Assembly (NCBI GenBank): GCA_014925825.1
Contig: JACGCK010000107.1
Location: forward strand, 1-64,000
Direction: 5' to 3'
DNA length: 64,000 nt
Source: Pholiota molesta
Lineage: Eukaryota > Basidiomycota > Agaricomycetes > Agaricales > Strophariaceae
Shown here: positions 1-9,599 of the stretch, piece by piece
Numbering within the stretch: the first letter of the stretch is position 1
How the letters are laid out: each line of letters opens with the position of its first letter
Translations under genes and position numbers: made by a program
The notes under the pieces: generated by a model
Databases searched by the model: none
The model's input: the letters and a program-made list of their open reading frames with translations, nothing else
What the model was told of the DNA's origin: nothing

Positions 1-519
1 CTTTCACGCGCGCTCGTCGTTTCGACTCCGCTGCCGCCTCGTAAGTCCTTCTCTGTCGACATCACATCCGACTTTCGGCTGACGTGCTACGGTGCGCACC
101 TCTAGCCTTCGATCGCGTTCGCAGCCCCCCACACGCATCCGATAGCCGTCGTCCTTCGCAGCAACGGCGCTATCCGTCGTGTCCAGCCACCCTTCGCGGC
201 GATCCGTGTGCAGCTCGTGCGCGAGCGTGTCTGGTACGTCCCCAGAGGTCCATGCGGCCGCCGCCCCCACTGACGGGATCTCTGCGCGCTTTCCCGCAGT
301 GTACGCCGCGCTACAGGACGAACGAGTCGTGTAGGGAGGGGCTTAGGGTTTCGCAGGAGAGTCGGCGGGTGCGCGTCAGGGTTCGACAGGCATCGAGAAG
401 GTAAGGAATCGGTGGGCGCAAGCGTGCGCGGGAGTTGGCTTCGACTTGTTGGGAATCGTTGCACACGGCCGAGGGGTTTGGCTGCCGCGAGCGCCGTTTG
501 AGTTGGGCGCCGGTGGGGT
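1..519. other. GC-rich left flank without a recognised gene
   Basis: This stretch precedes the first foldback element. It is GC-rich and open in several frames, but none gives a recognisable protein. About 15 bases near 465-480 (GGCCGAGGGGTTTGG) resemble bases near 4382-4396 on the other side of the insertion (GGCCGAGGGCTTTGG). The flanks may therefore belong to one old, locally repetitive sequence that the element split. Confidence 0.4.
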
Positions 520-527
520 GGGGCGAG
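520..527. repeat. Target-site duplication, left copy (GGGGCGAG)
   Basis: The 8 bases GGGGCGAG directly before the element start at 528 recur directly after its end at 4330-4337. A perfect 8-bp duplication is what hAT-superfamily transposases leave. Confidence 0.85.
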
Positions 528-3500
528 CAGCCTTGTCTGTTAATATTCTACATGAAGTCATGGCTATTACCCGGATAAAAATATTGCATCCAGAGAGGTA
601 ACTACCCACCTCACCTAGCTGGCTTTGAATATGTCCGCCCATTCCTGGTGCTCACTGCTGGTCACTGGTGGCAGCGCTACTGCTCACTGTAGCTGCCACT
701 GCTGCTCACTGTGCTCAACAGTGCCAAGCACTGCTCATCGCTGTTTTCAGGGTCGTCCCAAAAAGGAAACAATCAAAAAAAGTCCAAAAGAAGAATGACA
801 AATTTGTAAGCTTTTTTCCCCATCATTTGTCAGCACTTGACCATCTATCATTAGATTTGACCCATTTTGGGACTTTCTGCTCATTGGCCCATCAAATATG
901 CCATCAAGGACCAAACACATGACCTGGTACCTAACCACATGACCACACATGACTGCAAATGAGGCAGGGACCCTCCTAGGGGTGGGAAATGCCTAAAATA
1001 GCATTTTCCCAATATTATTGGAAATGCACCTGGGTAGCTGGTGCACCCTATATGGGACCCACAGGGACCATATTATACCAAAAGATGCGGAATTAAATTC
1101 TAAATCCACCTGTGAAAGAATCATATGGATAGCTTTATTGGTTCAGGCCCTAGAAGCGAATTACTATTTGGTTGAAATAAGCGCACTCATTGATGGCTGC
1201 TTTCCTCCGCAACCACGGGCTTGTTTTCTATAATCAAAGCTGCTGTCTGTAGGTGTTAAAAGCGCGCTTCGAACGCGTCCTTGATCATAATTTTGCGACC
1301 ATTCTTCGCTCCGTAAAACGCTCCGGATATATTTGCACTCGCACCGCATTAGCGCCGGCTACGCTTTTACTATCCGCGCGTATATTATACCATAAAATAG
1401 GTTAATAAAACGCCTTTCCAACGGTACCCTACTCGTTGTGATTGGACAACTCTCCGAGGCCCTATAAAGGAAATGGTTGTTTGTAAATAGAATATTAACC
1501 GCGGATCGCGCCGGAACGCGCGTAGGCTTGTTGGATTCTCCTGAATTTACCGGATTTAATGACACCCTGATTATAAGAATCAGAGGCCGGCAAGGCACTG
1601 AACTGGAGATGGGGATGGGCTGGATATTGCTTTGCTGGCCGGAAGATGCTATTTTTAGCGCTGCCGAGCGCGGCCTCACCCAATCCGGGCATGGATTGGT
1701 GGCACTCTCCCCCTCCCCCTCATATTGGAAATTCATTTCCTCCCTCAATTCCTATCCAATTGCTTCGTTCTTTTTTCTAATATTTAATATAAATATGGTA
1801 CTATGCGTCTATAACACTTATACACTACTGTAATACATGCAGCATTTGTTATTTCGATATCTCTGTATTTTCGACACTGCATTTGGGGTTTTCACTGTAT
1901 TTATGATGCTTATTGGCACATATAGAGCGGTGGAAAGCTAGAGGTAAATACCTACTACAATTCCTGGTAGTTTAAAAGTTATCTGGATACTGTCCTATAG
2001 CTCCATACCCATAAAGAGAGACATTACTGCATATCCTCTTTGATAAATCCATATCTCAACCAATACTGTAGCTATAAACAAGTTAAAGCGTGCATTAAAG
2101 TATTAGGCAGGTCTTCTTTAGTTCTGTCACTCAAAAATTCAAGAGAGACATTACTGCATATCCTCTTTGATAAATCCATATCTCAACCAATACTGTAGCT
2201 ATAAACAAGTTAAAGCGTGCATTAAAGTATTAGGCAGGTCTTCTTTAGTTCTGTCACTCAAAAATTCTCTTCTCAGAGCATCTAATTGGCCATATGACAA
2301 GAATGGTTAAATATAGCAGAAATAGAGGTATTTGGCCTATAGCAATTCACATAAGCACTCTAGAATTCAATGGAGGTAGGATGTTATAGCTCTCATTAAT
2401 ACCTTCAATTCAAGATAGGCCGGGAAAAAAAGAGTAAGTGTGTGGAAATATATGGTGGAATTAGTACTGAAAACATCGGACTAGGTCAAGGCTATCTATG
2501 TTACTTATCATAGACATGTTTAAATCATGTTTCAGTAGAATGTTTCCACCATATCTTTCCACTCACTCACTCTAATTCTTTCCGGCCTATCTCTAATCGT
2601 AGATATTGATGAGAGCTATAATATCCCAGCTCTACAGAATTTTAAAATGGTTATGTGAATTGCTATAGGCAGAATACCTCTATTTCTGCTATATTTAACC
2701 ATTCTTGTCATATGACCGATGAAATGCATTGAGAAGAGAATTGTTGAGTGGCAGAACTAAAGAAGACATGTCTAATACTCTAATGGATGCTTGAACTTGG
2801 TTATAGCTACAGTATTGGCTGAGATATGGATTTATCAAGGAGGATATACAGCAATGTCTCTCTTTATGGGTGTGGAGCTATAGGACAGTATCCAGATAAC
2901 TTTTAAACTACCAGGAATTGTAGTAGGTATTTACCTCTAGCTTTCCACCGCTCTATATGTGCCAATAAGCATCATAAATACAGTGAAAACCCCAAATGCA
3001 GTGTCGAAAATACAGAGATATCGAAATAACAAATGCTGCATGTATTACAGTAGTGTATAAGTGTTATAGACGCATAGTACCATATTTATATTAAATATTA
3101 GAAAAAAGAACGAAGCAATTGGATAGGAATTGAGGGAGGAAATGAATTTCCAATATGAGGGGGAGGGGGAGAGTGCCACCAATCCATGCCCGGATTGGGT
3201 GAGGCCGCGCTCGGCAGCGCTAAAAATAGCATCTTCCGGCCAGCAAAGCAATATCCAGCCCATCCCCATCTCCAGTTCAGTGCCTTGCCGGCCTCTGATT
3301 CTTATAATCAGGGTGTCATTAAATCCGGTAAATTCAGGAGAATCCAACAAGCCTACGCGCGTTCCGGCGCGATCCGCGGTTAATATTCTATTTACAAACA
3401 ACCATTTCCTTTATAGGGCCTCGGAGAGTTGTCCAATCACAACGAGTAGGGTACCGTTGGAAAGGCGTTTTATTAACCTATTTTATGGTATAATATACGC

Positions 3501-4329
3501 GCGGATAGTAAAAGCGTAGCCGGCGCTAATGCGGTGCGAGTGCAAATATATCCGGAGCGTTTTACGGAGCGAAGAATGGTCGCAAAATTATGATCAAGGA
3601 CGCGTTCGAAGCGCGCTTTTAACACCTACAGACAGCAGCTTTGATTATAGAAAACAAGCCCGTGGTTGCGGAGGAAAGCAGCCATCAATGAGTGCGCTTA
3701 TTTCAACCAAATAGTAATTCGCTTCTAGGGCCTGAACCAATAAAGCTATCCATATGATTCTTTCACAGGTGGATTTAGAATTTAATTCCGCATCTTTTGG
3801 TATAATATGGTCCCTGTGGGTCCCATATAGGGTGCACCAGCTACCCAGGTGCATTTCCAATAATATTGGGAAAATGCTATTTTAGGCATTTCCCACCCCT
3901 AGGAGGGTCCCTGCCTCATTTGCAGTCATGTGTGGTCATGTGGTTAGGTACCAGGTCATGTGTTTGGTCCTTGATGGCATATTTGATGGGCCAATGAGCA
4001 GAAAGTCCCAAAATGGGTCAAATCTAATGATAGATGGTCAAGTGCTGACAAATGATGGGGAAAAAAGCTTACAAATTTGTCATTCTTCTTTTGGACTTTT
4101 TTTGATTGCTTCCTTTTTGGGACGACCCTGAAAACAGTGACGAGCAGTGCTCGACACTGTTGAGCACAGTGAGCAACAGGACTGCCACCAGTGATCAGCA
4201 GCGAGCACTAGGAATGGGCGGAAATATTCAAAGCCAGCTAGGTGAGATGGGTAGTTACCTCTCTGGATGCAATATTTTTATCCGGGTAATAGCCATAGGG
4301 TTCATGCATGAGACTAGCAGACACTGGTG
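528..4329. mobile_element. Foldback (long inverted-repeat) hAT-type non-autonomous element, copy 1
   Basis: The two halves are reverse complements of each other. Open frames at 1018-1233, 1359-1748 and 1477-1833 have identical mirror copies at 3645-3860, 3130-3519 and 3045-3401, with a symmetry point near 2439. Arms are about 1.9 kb and nearly identical. Termini are CAGCCTTGTCTG on the left and, reverse-complemented, CACCAGTGTCTG on the right, with a perfect 8-bp target duplication outside. This fits the hAT superfamily (8-bp duplication, CA.. ends). No transposase is encoded; the internal open frames are palindrome artefacts. A related, more diverged copy lies at 37121-40812. Confidence 0.9.
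2014..2267. repeat. 127-bp tandem duplication in the left arm
   Basis: The sequence beginning AAGAGAGACATTACTGCATA at 2014 starts again at 2141, giving two direct copies with a period of 127 bases. The right arm carries only one version, so the duplication arose after the palindrome formed. It shifts the symmetry point of the outer ends relative to the inner arms. Confidence 0.85.
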
Positions 4330-4337
4330 GGGGCGAG
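4330..4337. repeat. Target-site duplication, right copy (GGGGCGAG)
   Basis: An exact copy of bases 520-527 abuts the right end of the foldback element. Confidence 0.85.
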
Positions 4338-4363
4338 GAGCGCTGGAGGGGCCTTACGCGGCG

Positions 4364-4644
4364 TCATCTAACGGGCACAGGCCGAGGGCTTTGGATGTCG
4401 TGAATTGGAGGAGGTCTTGCTGGAGCGGCCGAGGTGAGCATGATCCAGAAAAACGGATGGCAGCTCACGGTGAAATCGTCCGCCAGCCACCAACGACACC
4501 TCCCGCGACGCCGAACACCGTGCCTCGTCGTAAATTTGGACTTGTCGTCGTCGCCCAGAGCGCATCGCAGCGATGAGCTGCCGAGCTGGCATAGCCAAGG
4601 TAAGCAAGGATGCAAGACAACGCCAGGCGACTCACGTTGCCCAT
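4364..4644 (-). CDS. Possible small or truncated gene ('gene E'), no known family
   Basis: An ATG at 4644 is followed after three codons by a plausible intron (GTGAGT...GCCAG, about 50 bases) and then an open frame ending with TGA at 4364. The predicted product is about 78 residues, rich in Arg and Ser, with no domain I recognise. An overlapping frame is also open, so the frame is uncertain. The interest lies in its position: it starts 60-300 bases downstream of motif array 1, as genes A, B and C do with their arrays. The foldback insertion at 4337 lies just past its stop, so it could be the 5' end of a longer gene cut by that element. Confidence 0.25.
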
Positions 4645-4704
4645 CGAGCCTGATCGTCGACGCTGAGTCGTCGTTGATGCAATGGATCCTTGCCGGCGCA
4701 ATGC

Positions 4705-4945
4705 GAACAGTACAAAATGCACTGTTCGGCTAGCCCGGATGACTGCGCCTTCACAAATTGCACATTTCGCTACGAGCATAACGATCTGCTCTGCGAACAG
4801 CACATTTTGTGCTGTTCGGCTAGCCCACGCGTTTCGCTATTATTGGAACAGTACATTTTGTGGGTGGTCGGCTAGCCCATGCGTTTCGCTATTCTTGGAA
4901 CAGTATATTTTGTGGTGGTCGGCTAGCCCACGCATTCCCACAGAG
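4705..4945. repeat. Palindromic motif array 1
   Basis: At least four copies of a motif like CGAACAGCACA-TTT-TGTGCTGTTCG occur here. The copy at 4794-4818 is a perfect 11+3+11 inverted repeat. Copies near 4845 and 4896 sit in a tandem unit of about 50 bases that also contains GGTCGGCTAGCCCACGCG. The array lies between gene A (3' side) and possible gene E (5' side). The palindromes resemble protein-binding operators or hairpins; their function is unknown. Confidence 0.8.
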
Positions 4946-4982
4946 AGACAACACTATATTGAGTAATTACGCGGCCAGATCA

Positions 4983-5566
4983 CTACCTACCCTAATCATA
5001 TTTTGAGACATCAGAAACACCAATAAAACGAGTGGCCTTACCCTATGCACCCGGTCATAGTCAATATCCAACATGTCGCGCCAATGTTGAGAGGGAATGC
5101 TAGTGACGGTGCTGATTGCCTCAGCCATTACGTCGCTTCGCACCTATTCAGAGCATTAGAAGGAAGACACAGTGTGAATATGAAGGAGCTTACCTTTTTC
5201 TTGAGAGCGCCTTCTTCAAAGGTGGGCCAGCGATCTTGGGATATCTTGTCAATACGTTCGAAGTACTCTTTTAGGTTGCCTTCGGCCTCTGCTTGGTGAT
5301 AGAAAACGGCGGCGTGCTTTGCGAACTTCCAGATTGCATATGAGTACCTGTCAACCCCGGCAGCTTCGACGTCGGAGGAAGCAGGGGATGCAAGCATCGC
5401 CTGCCTGATCTCGAGGAGCATCGCCACCCAAGGATCGATCCCTTGAGTGAGTTTGGTGCCAGATGCGACTTCGGAAGGCTCAGTCATCTGATCCCCAGGT
5501 CAATGCAGTTTCCTACCACCTACATTCAGCAGTACTTACCTTGGCCGCTTCAATGCCCAAGGACAT
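4983..5566 (-). CDS. Uncharacterised protein, 'gene A' (about 143 aa)
   Basis: Spliced model: a short first exon from the ATG at 5566 (nine codons ending Ala-Lys), an intron GTAAGT...ATCAG, a main exon 5487-5194, an intron GTAAGC...AATAG, an exon 5143-5042, then a last intron and a TAG near 4983. Exon phases agree. The product is hydrophilic and probably helical, with a Trp/Lys/His-rich middle (YAIWKFAKHAAVFYHQAEAE) and an ending such as WRDMLDIDYDRVHR. I do not recognise a family and would not assign a function. It is on the same strand as genes B, C and the SPT5-like gene, with motif arrays on both sides. The 3' end is the least certain part. Confidence 0.55.
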
Positions 5567-5613
5567 AGATAGATGATGGGGGGATGAAAGCAACGAGGTG
5601 TTCAGTTATTCTT

Positions 5614-5835
5614 CGAACAGTACATTTTGAGGTGTTCGGCTAGCCCACGCGTTGCCGACTAGTACAAAATGTGCCATTGACCATCCCGCGCATGCCGGCC
5701 ACATAACAGTACAAAATGTGCCCATGACCAGCCGGCGCTTGTTCGGGCATGCGAACAGCACAAGTTGTGGGATAGCAAACGGTACAATTTGTACTCCCCG
5801 ACAAAGTCCGCCATACGTAGTACAAATGTACCAGA
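5614..5835. repeat. Palindromic motif array 2
   Basis: About six copies of the GTACA-W-TTTGTAC motif in both orientations lie between the end of gene B and the start of gene A. Examples are AACAGTACATTTTG near 5617, AGTACAAAATGTGCC near 5663 and 5709, AACAGCACAAGTTGTG near 5755 and GGTACAATTTGTAC near 5781. The array ends about 50 bases upstream of the gene A start codon. Confidence 0.8.
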
Positions 5836-6002
5836 GTCCACGGCATACTCATTTAGAATGTAGAAAGCAGTCACCAACAACATCAATTCTCAGAGAAGCA
5901 CTATTAAAAGGAAGAAAGGAAGAGAACTATGAAATGATGTCGAACGAAGAAGGGACCTACGCTTGCCCTCGTTGAACACCCAAAGTTCTACCCATAGTCC
6001 TC

Positions 6003-8224
6003 CTAGTCCTCTTCGTCCTCCTCGCCATCCGCATCTTCCTCGCCATCCGCATCCCTGGTGTTGCGAGTCGGCCTGGCCTCTGCAGTGTTTCGATCCTCTG
6101 GATGCAGCTCGCTCTGAGGGTCCAGAGGTTCCCACGTATCTGGCAAAAAAACATTGTGGATAGGTGCGAGCGTGTTCTTGAGGGCCGCTAGTTGCTCCTT
6201 GAGGGAATCCGCCATGGCACCGTGTTCGGGGTACTTTGATAACTGAGCTTGCAAGTGTTCCACCGCCCAGATTGCGGTCGAAGCCAGTCGCTGCTCACGT
6301 CGCGCATACAGTCGCGGCGTAGTCAGGCCCGAGACTTCTTGGATTCCAGCCCTAACCAACGTCAAGGCATCTTCATGGATCACCATGTTCGACTTTTTCG
6401 GAAGGCTGTCCGGAGTGCGTACGCCCGGTGTGCGAATCTGTACACCCTCAACACCCCCAGTGGCCTTGAACAGCCAAAAATCCAAACGGGCAAGATCAGC
6501 ATTGCATCCGCAACGGAGATTGGCAGCATTGGGATTTGGGTACTGGACTGGACAGTATTTCTCGGCTTTGGTCTTGTCCATGCAATTCAAGCAATATTGC
6601 TTGTTTCCCTGAAAGCTGAGTTCGTAATTTTTTCAATCACAATTGGTGTGAATCACGTACTCTCTTAAACACTTGTCGAATACCCTCATAACCAACGGTC
6701 AAAATCCAAGGATGCGCTTTTGGGTCCTGTTTAGCTTCACGCATCATGGTGGCAGTCACATTCAAGAACGCCTCATTTGGCTTTTCTGCGAGGTTCGCCA
6801 TCAGTAATGGGTCTTTGTTGGACCCTTTGCGGTACAATTTCTGCGGCTTCTCTTTCACCAGCTCCAGGTCGATCAACCAGTTGTAGACTCGCACAAAGTC
6901 GTCCACAGTCGTACGACGCGTAAGGTTGATTTCAGGTTGAGGGTAACCCGCGAAGGATATATGCTTTGTGGCTCTCGGGCACACCTCCTCGACCGCGTCT
7001 TCCAGTACTTTAGCTGCATTCAACAACGGCACCATATCTTCATATTCCGCCATGTCTAGGTCGATCGCTCTCAAATAATTAGGGTCTTTACGGTGACCGG
7101 TGATGAACTTCTTGTACGATGCCGTGAACTGGGTGTAAGCGGACCCTGGCAATTTGAGGCGGATGAGCTCCCTGCGCCCCTTGAGATCTCCATAGAGAGG
7201 ATTCTGCGTCACGGGATGGTAAGGCTGAGCCGCAGGAATAGGGGCGTAGTGGACCGTCTGAGCCGCCTGGGGGTGGAAATGCTGAGACGCCAGAGGCGGC
7301 GGGTAGTGGAAAGACTGAGACGCCAGAGGCGGCGGGTAGTGGACACCCTGAGCCTGTCCACCATTGTGCATCTCAACGTCGGGTATGATGTTATTGACAT
7401 GAAACATGTCTTGGTCGGCTATAAGCCATTTAGCTAAGAAAATCTGAAATCACGATGAAACTTACTATGGCCGACTACTCCATCTCCCTGCTGAGGACAC
7501 CCGCTGCTTCCAGGCTGCGCTTCTCCCACTATCTGCTGACGATACAGATCGACCGGCGCATTATTCATATACAGAGGATTTTGCGCTCCTAAACCGTGGA
7601 ATCAACCGAAATACCCACAGATGCAAGGTCATAGACACTCACTGCTTCCAATATAAGGCTCTACTCGGAGATTGAAGCCTTGACCATAGGCATTGTCTCC
7701 TACGTAGTCGCCTAAGCCCCTCAGTAAGTAAGCCCCTATACCTTGAGTCAGGCCAAGGAAACTTACCTCTATCCAAGCACTGTGCGTAACCTTCAGTGAA
7801 AGCACGCATCGGATCAGCGATCTGCTGGCCCGATGTATTATAGGGGAGCGAGTTTATCGAGTCTTTATTGATGTAATTAGCCCTCACTCTAAACACTGCG
7901 GCCAGGAATCTTACTGTTGTCAGGCGCAGGCCACTCCATCTCTCTCCGAAGTCGTTGATTGTGCTCCGCAACGAGGCTATGGAGGACATCTCTGTCATCT
8001 GAGAAGATGTAGATGAATACTCTCACTATACAATCAAAAACCCAGGGAACACTTACTGTTGCACAAGAAGTGGTTTTTGCGAGGCCCCCTCTTCATCTCT
8101 TCATACTTCGCCAACACATCCACAATCTTTTGCAGTTGACGGGCGGGATCTTGGTCGTGGACACGGGGATGTGTGAAGTCAACCCATCCCTCGAGTTTGT
8201 CCCGAGCAATTGTAGTTTTAGCCA
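6003..8224 (-). CDS. Uncharacterised multi-exon protein with Cys-rich segment and acidic tail, 'gene B'
   Basis: Chosen start is the ATG at 8224 (MAKTTIARDKLEGW); one at 8258 is also in frame. Successive GTAAGT/GTAAGA...AG introns join exons near 8224-8056, 7996, 7868, 7730 and 7560 to a large exon 7407-6657 and a last exon about 6617-6003. The product is roughly 600 residues. A Pro/Gln-rich stretch contains two copies of HYPPPLASQ, followed by a conserved-looking globular part. A Cys-rich segment (YCLNCMDKTKAEKYC, then RCGC) could bind zinc. The tail repeats GEEDAD and ends EEDEED. I recognise no family. It is flanked by arrays 2 and 3 and is collinear with genes A and C. Confidence 0.6.
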
Positions 8225-8299
8225 TTGCAAAGGGAGAGGATGAGTACAAAGCGTCCAATGCGAAAATTTTACCAACCGGAGGCCCGTCTACCGACTATT

Positions 8300-8490
8300 G
8301 CTCAAACAGTACAATTTGTACCGCTCCAACAGTACAATTTGTACCCATCGGGTAAATCTTTGGCGATTTGCCTGATTTGTATATTTTGTACTGTTCGGCT
8401 ATTCCATGACCAACTCTACGATCGCTTTGTTTTGTACCGATCGTCGATTAGGCTTATATTGATTAGGCGATCTGTACGTTTTGTACCAAC
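8300..8490. repeat. Palindromic motif array 3
   Basis: Five copies of the AACAGTACA-W-TTTGTAC motif lie between the end of gene C and the start of gene B: AACAGTACAATTTGTAC near 8307 and 8331, ATTTTGTACTGTTCGG near 8383, TTTTGTACCG near 8431, and GTACGTTTTGTAC near 8473. The nearest copy is about 85 bases upstream of the gene B start. Confidence 0.8.
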
Positions 8491-8503
8491 TATCTAGGTA
8501 TTG

Positions 8504-9140
8504 CTAGATACCCTTCCTGATGCATACAGGATCTACAGACGTGGATTTTGCCTCGACACTGGTCCAGTCTACTCTGCGACCAAATTAATCCTCATACTAT
8601 ACCCATACTGCGAATAAGAGACTCACTGTTGTCAGTTTCGGATGACGGCGGGCTCTGTTCATCTCTTGCAGGCCATCCATGCGGCCACTCCTGGCGCTGC
8701 GCCTCCGTTAACGGCCATGCAGGTCCAATATCTTCCCATCTTGGGAGGCTGGAAAAGCCTCGAGCCCAGGCAGGTTGCACGTCCCAGTTGTAGGGGGCTT
8801 GAACGCCTAAGGGGCATTGTCAGCCTCGAATCCCAGGTATACGCAGACAAGAGACATACCGTTCGTTGCAGCACTGGCCTCGTCAGCAAATGTCTCGGCC
8901 TGAGACCCCGTAGCCCGTGTGTCCTCAGGACGTGTCGGCGAGGTGTGATCACCTTGGACGCCTCAGCAGTGTCAGACTCAAATCCCAGGGATACGCAGTC
9001 AGAACAAGAGGCTTACCGTTCGTTGACGCACATGCCTCAGCCTGAGAACCAGCAGGAGATGCCTCGTCAGGTTCTGTCGCTGCCTGAGAAGTCTCAGCAA
9101 GCCCCTCCGCACGACGTTCAGTCAGCTCTTGTGGAGTCAT
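8504..9140 (-). CDS. Uncharacterised small protein with internally duplicated exon, 'gene C'
   Basis: The start is the ATG at 9140 (MTPQELTERRAEGLAET). Exon 1 ends ...SQAEACASTNG before a GTAAGC...GAG intron. Exon 2 repeats the pattern, ending ...SQAETFADEASAATNG before a GTATGT...TTAG intron. Exon 3 is Trp/Pro-rich (YNWDVQPAWARGF), and after a last intron the frame stops with TAG at 8504. The two exon+intron units are clearly duplicates. The product is about 170 residues, Ala/Glu/Thr-rich and probably disordered. No known family. It lies between arrays 3 and 4 on the same strand as its neighbours. Confidence 0.5.
8795..9110. repeat. Tandem exon-plus-intron duplication (about 155 bases)
   Basis: Two adjacent units share the coding end ...GCAACGAACG or ...GTCAACGAACG and the following intron, including a TACCTGGGATTCGAGGCTGAC-like core. 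They also share the acceptor followed by GCGTTCAAG or GCGTCCAAG. The intron and part of the exon were copied together inside gene C. Confidence 0.8.
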
Positions 9141-9204
9141 GGGAGTAACACAGTCGGAAGGAAGAGAATGAAAGGGAATTTCACTTGCCCTCGAGCTTAT
9201 TGCT

Positions 9205-9425
9205 CAAATGGTACATTTTGTAGTCGTTGGCTTGATTGAACACCTGATTGCCGAGATGGTACATGTTGTACTCTTTGGGTCTGCTTTCACCAGCCCGCTG
9301 CCGATCTGTACATTTTGTATCGTTCGGGTATTTTTCACCAGCCTGTTGATGATCTACGCATTTTGTACTGTTCGGCATTTCTTCACCAGCCGCCCGCCGA
9401 TCTGTACGTTTTGTATCGTTCTAGT
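9205..9425. repeat. Palindromic motif array 4
   Basis: Five copies of GTACATTTTGTA lie near 9211, 9258, 9307, 9356 and 9403, spaced about 47-50 bases. The last three sit in a tandem unit with TTCACCAGCC and CGATCT. The array lies between the 3' end of the SPT5-like gene and the start of gene C, beginning about 65 bases upstream of the gene C ATG. Confidence 0.8.
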
Positions 9426-9599
9426 AAAATATTGTTCAATGATGAGCGTGCTATTCATGTAGGACAACCAATGACGTACCGTCTCTCTCTGAGAAATACA
9501 CAATTTACTTGTAAGATGTTTGTCGAAAACATACCTGTTAGTTAAATAGCTTCACTGATTATAGGGCTCGTACATGCAAAGGTTTCGTAGTATATCGAA

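Noticed and set aside
1018..3860. Open frames of 60-129 codons inside the first foldback element (and their twins in copy 2)
   Set aside because: They are exact mirror images in the two arms, show no family resemblance and follow from the palindrome; no transposase is encoded.
4705..9425. Repeat arrays resembling a CRISPR
   Set aside because: The DNA is eukaryotic, the repeats are degenerate with irregular spacing, are split into four clusters between genes, and no cas genes are present.
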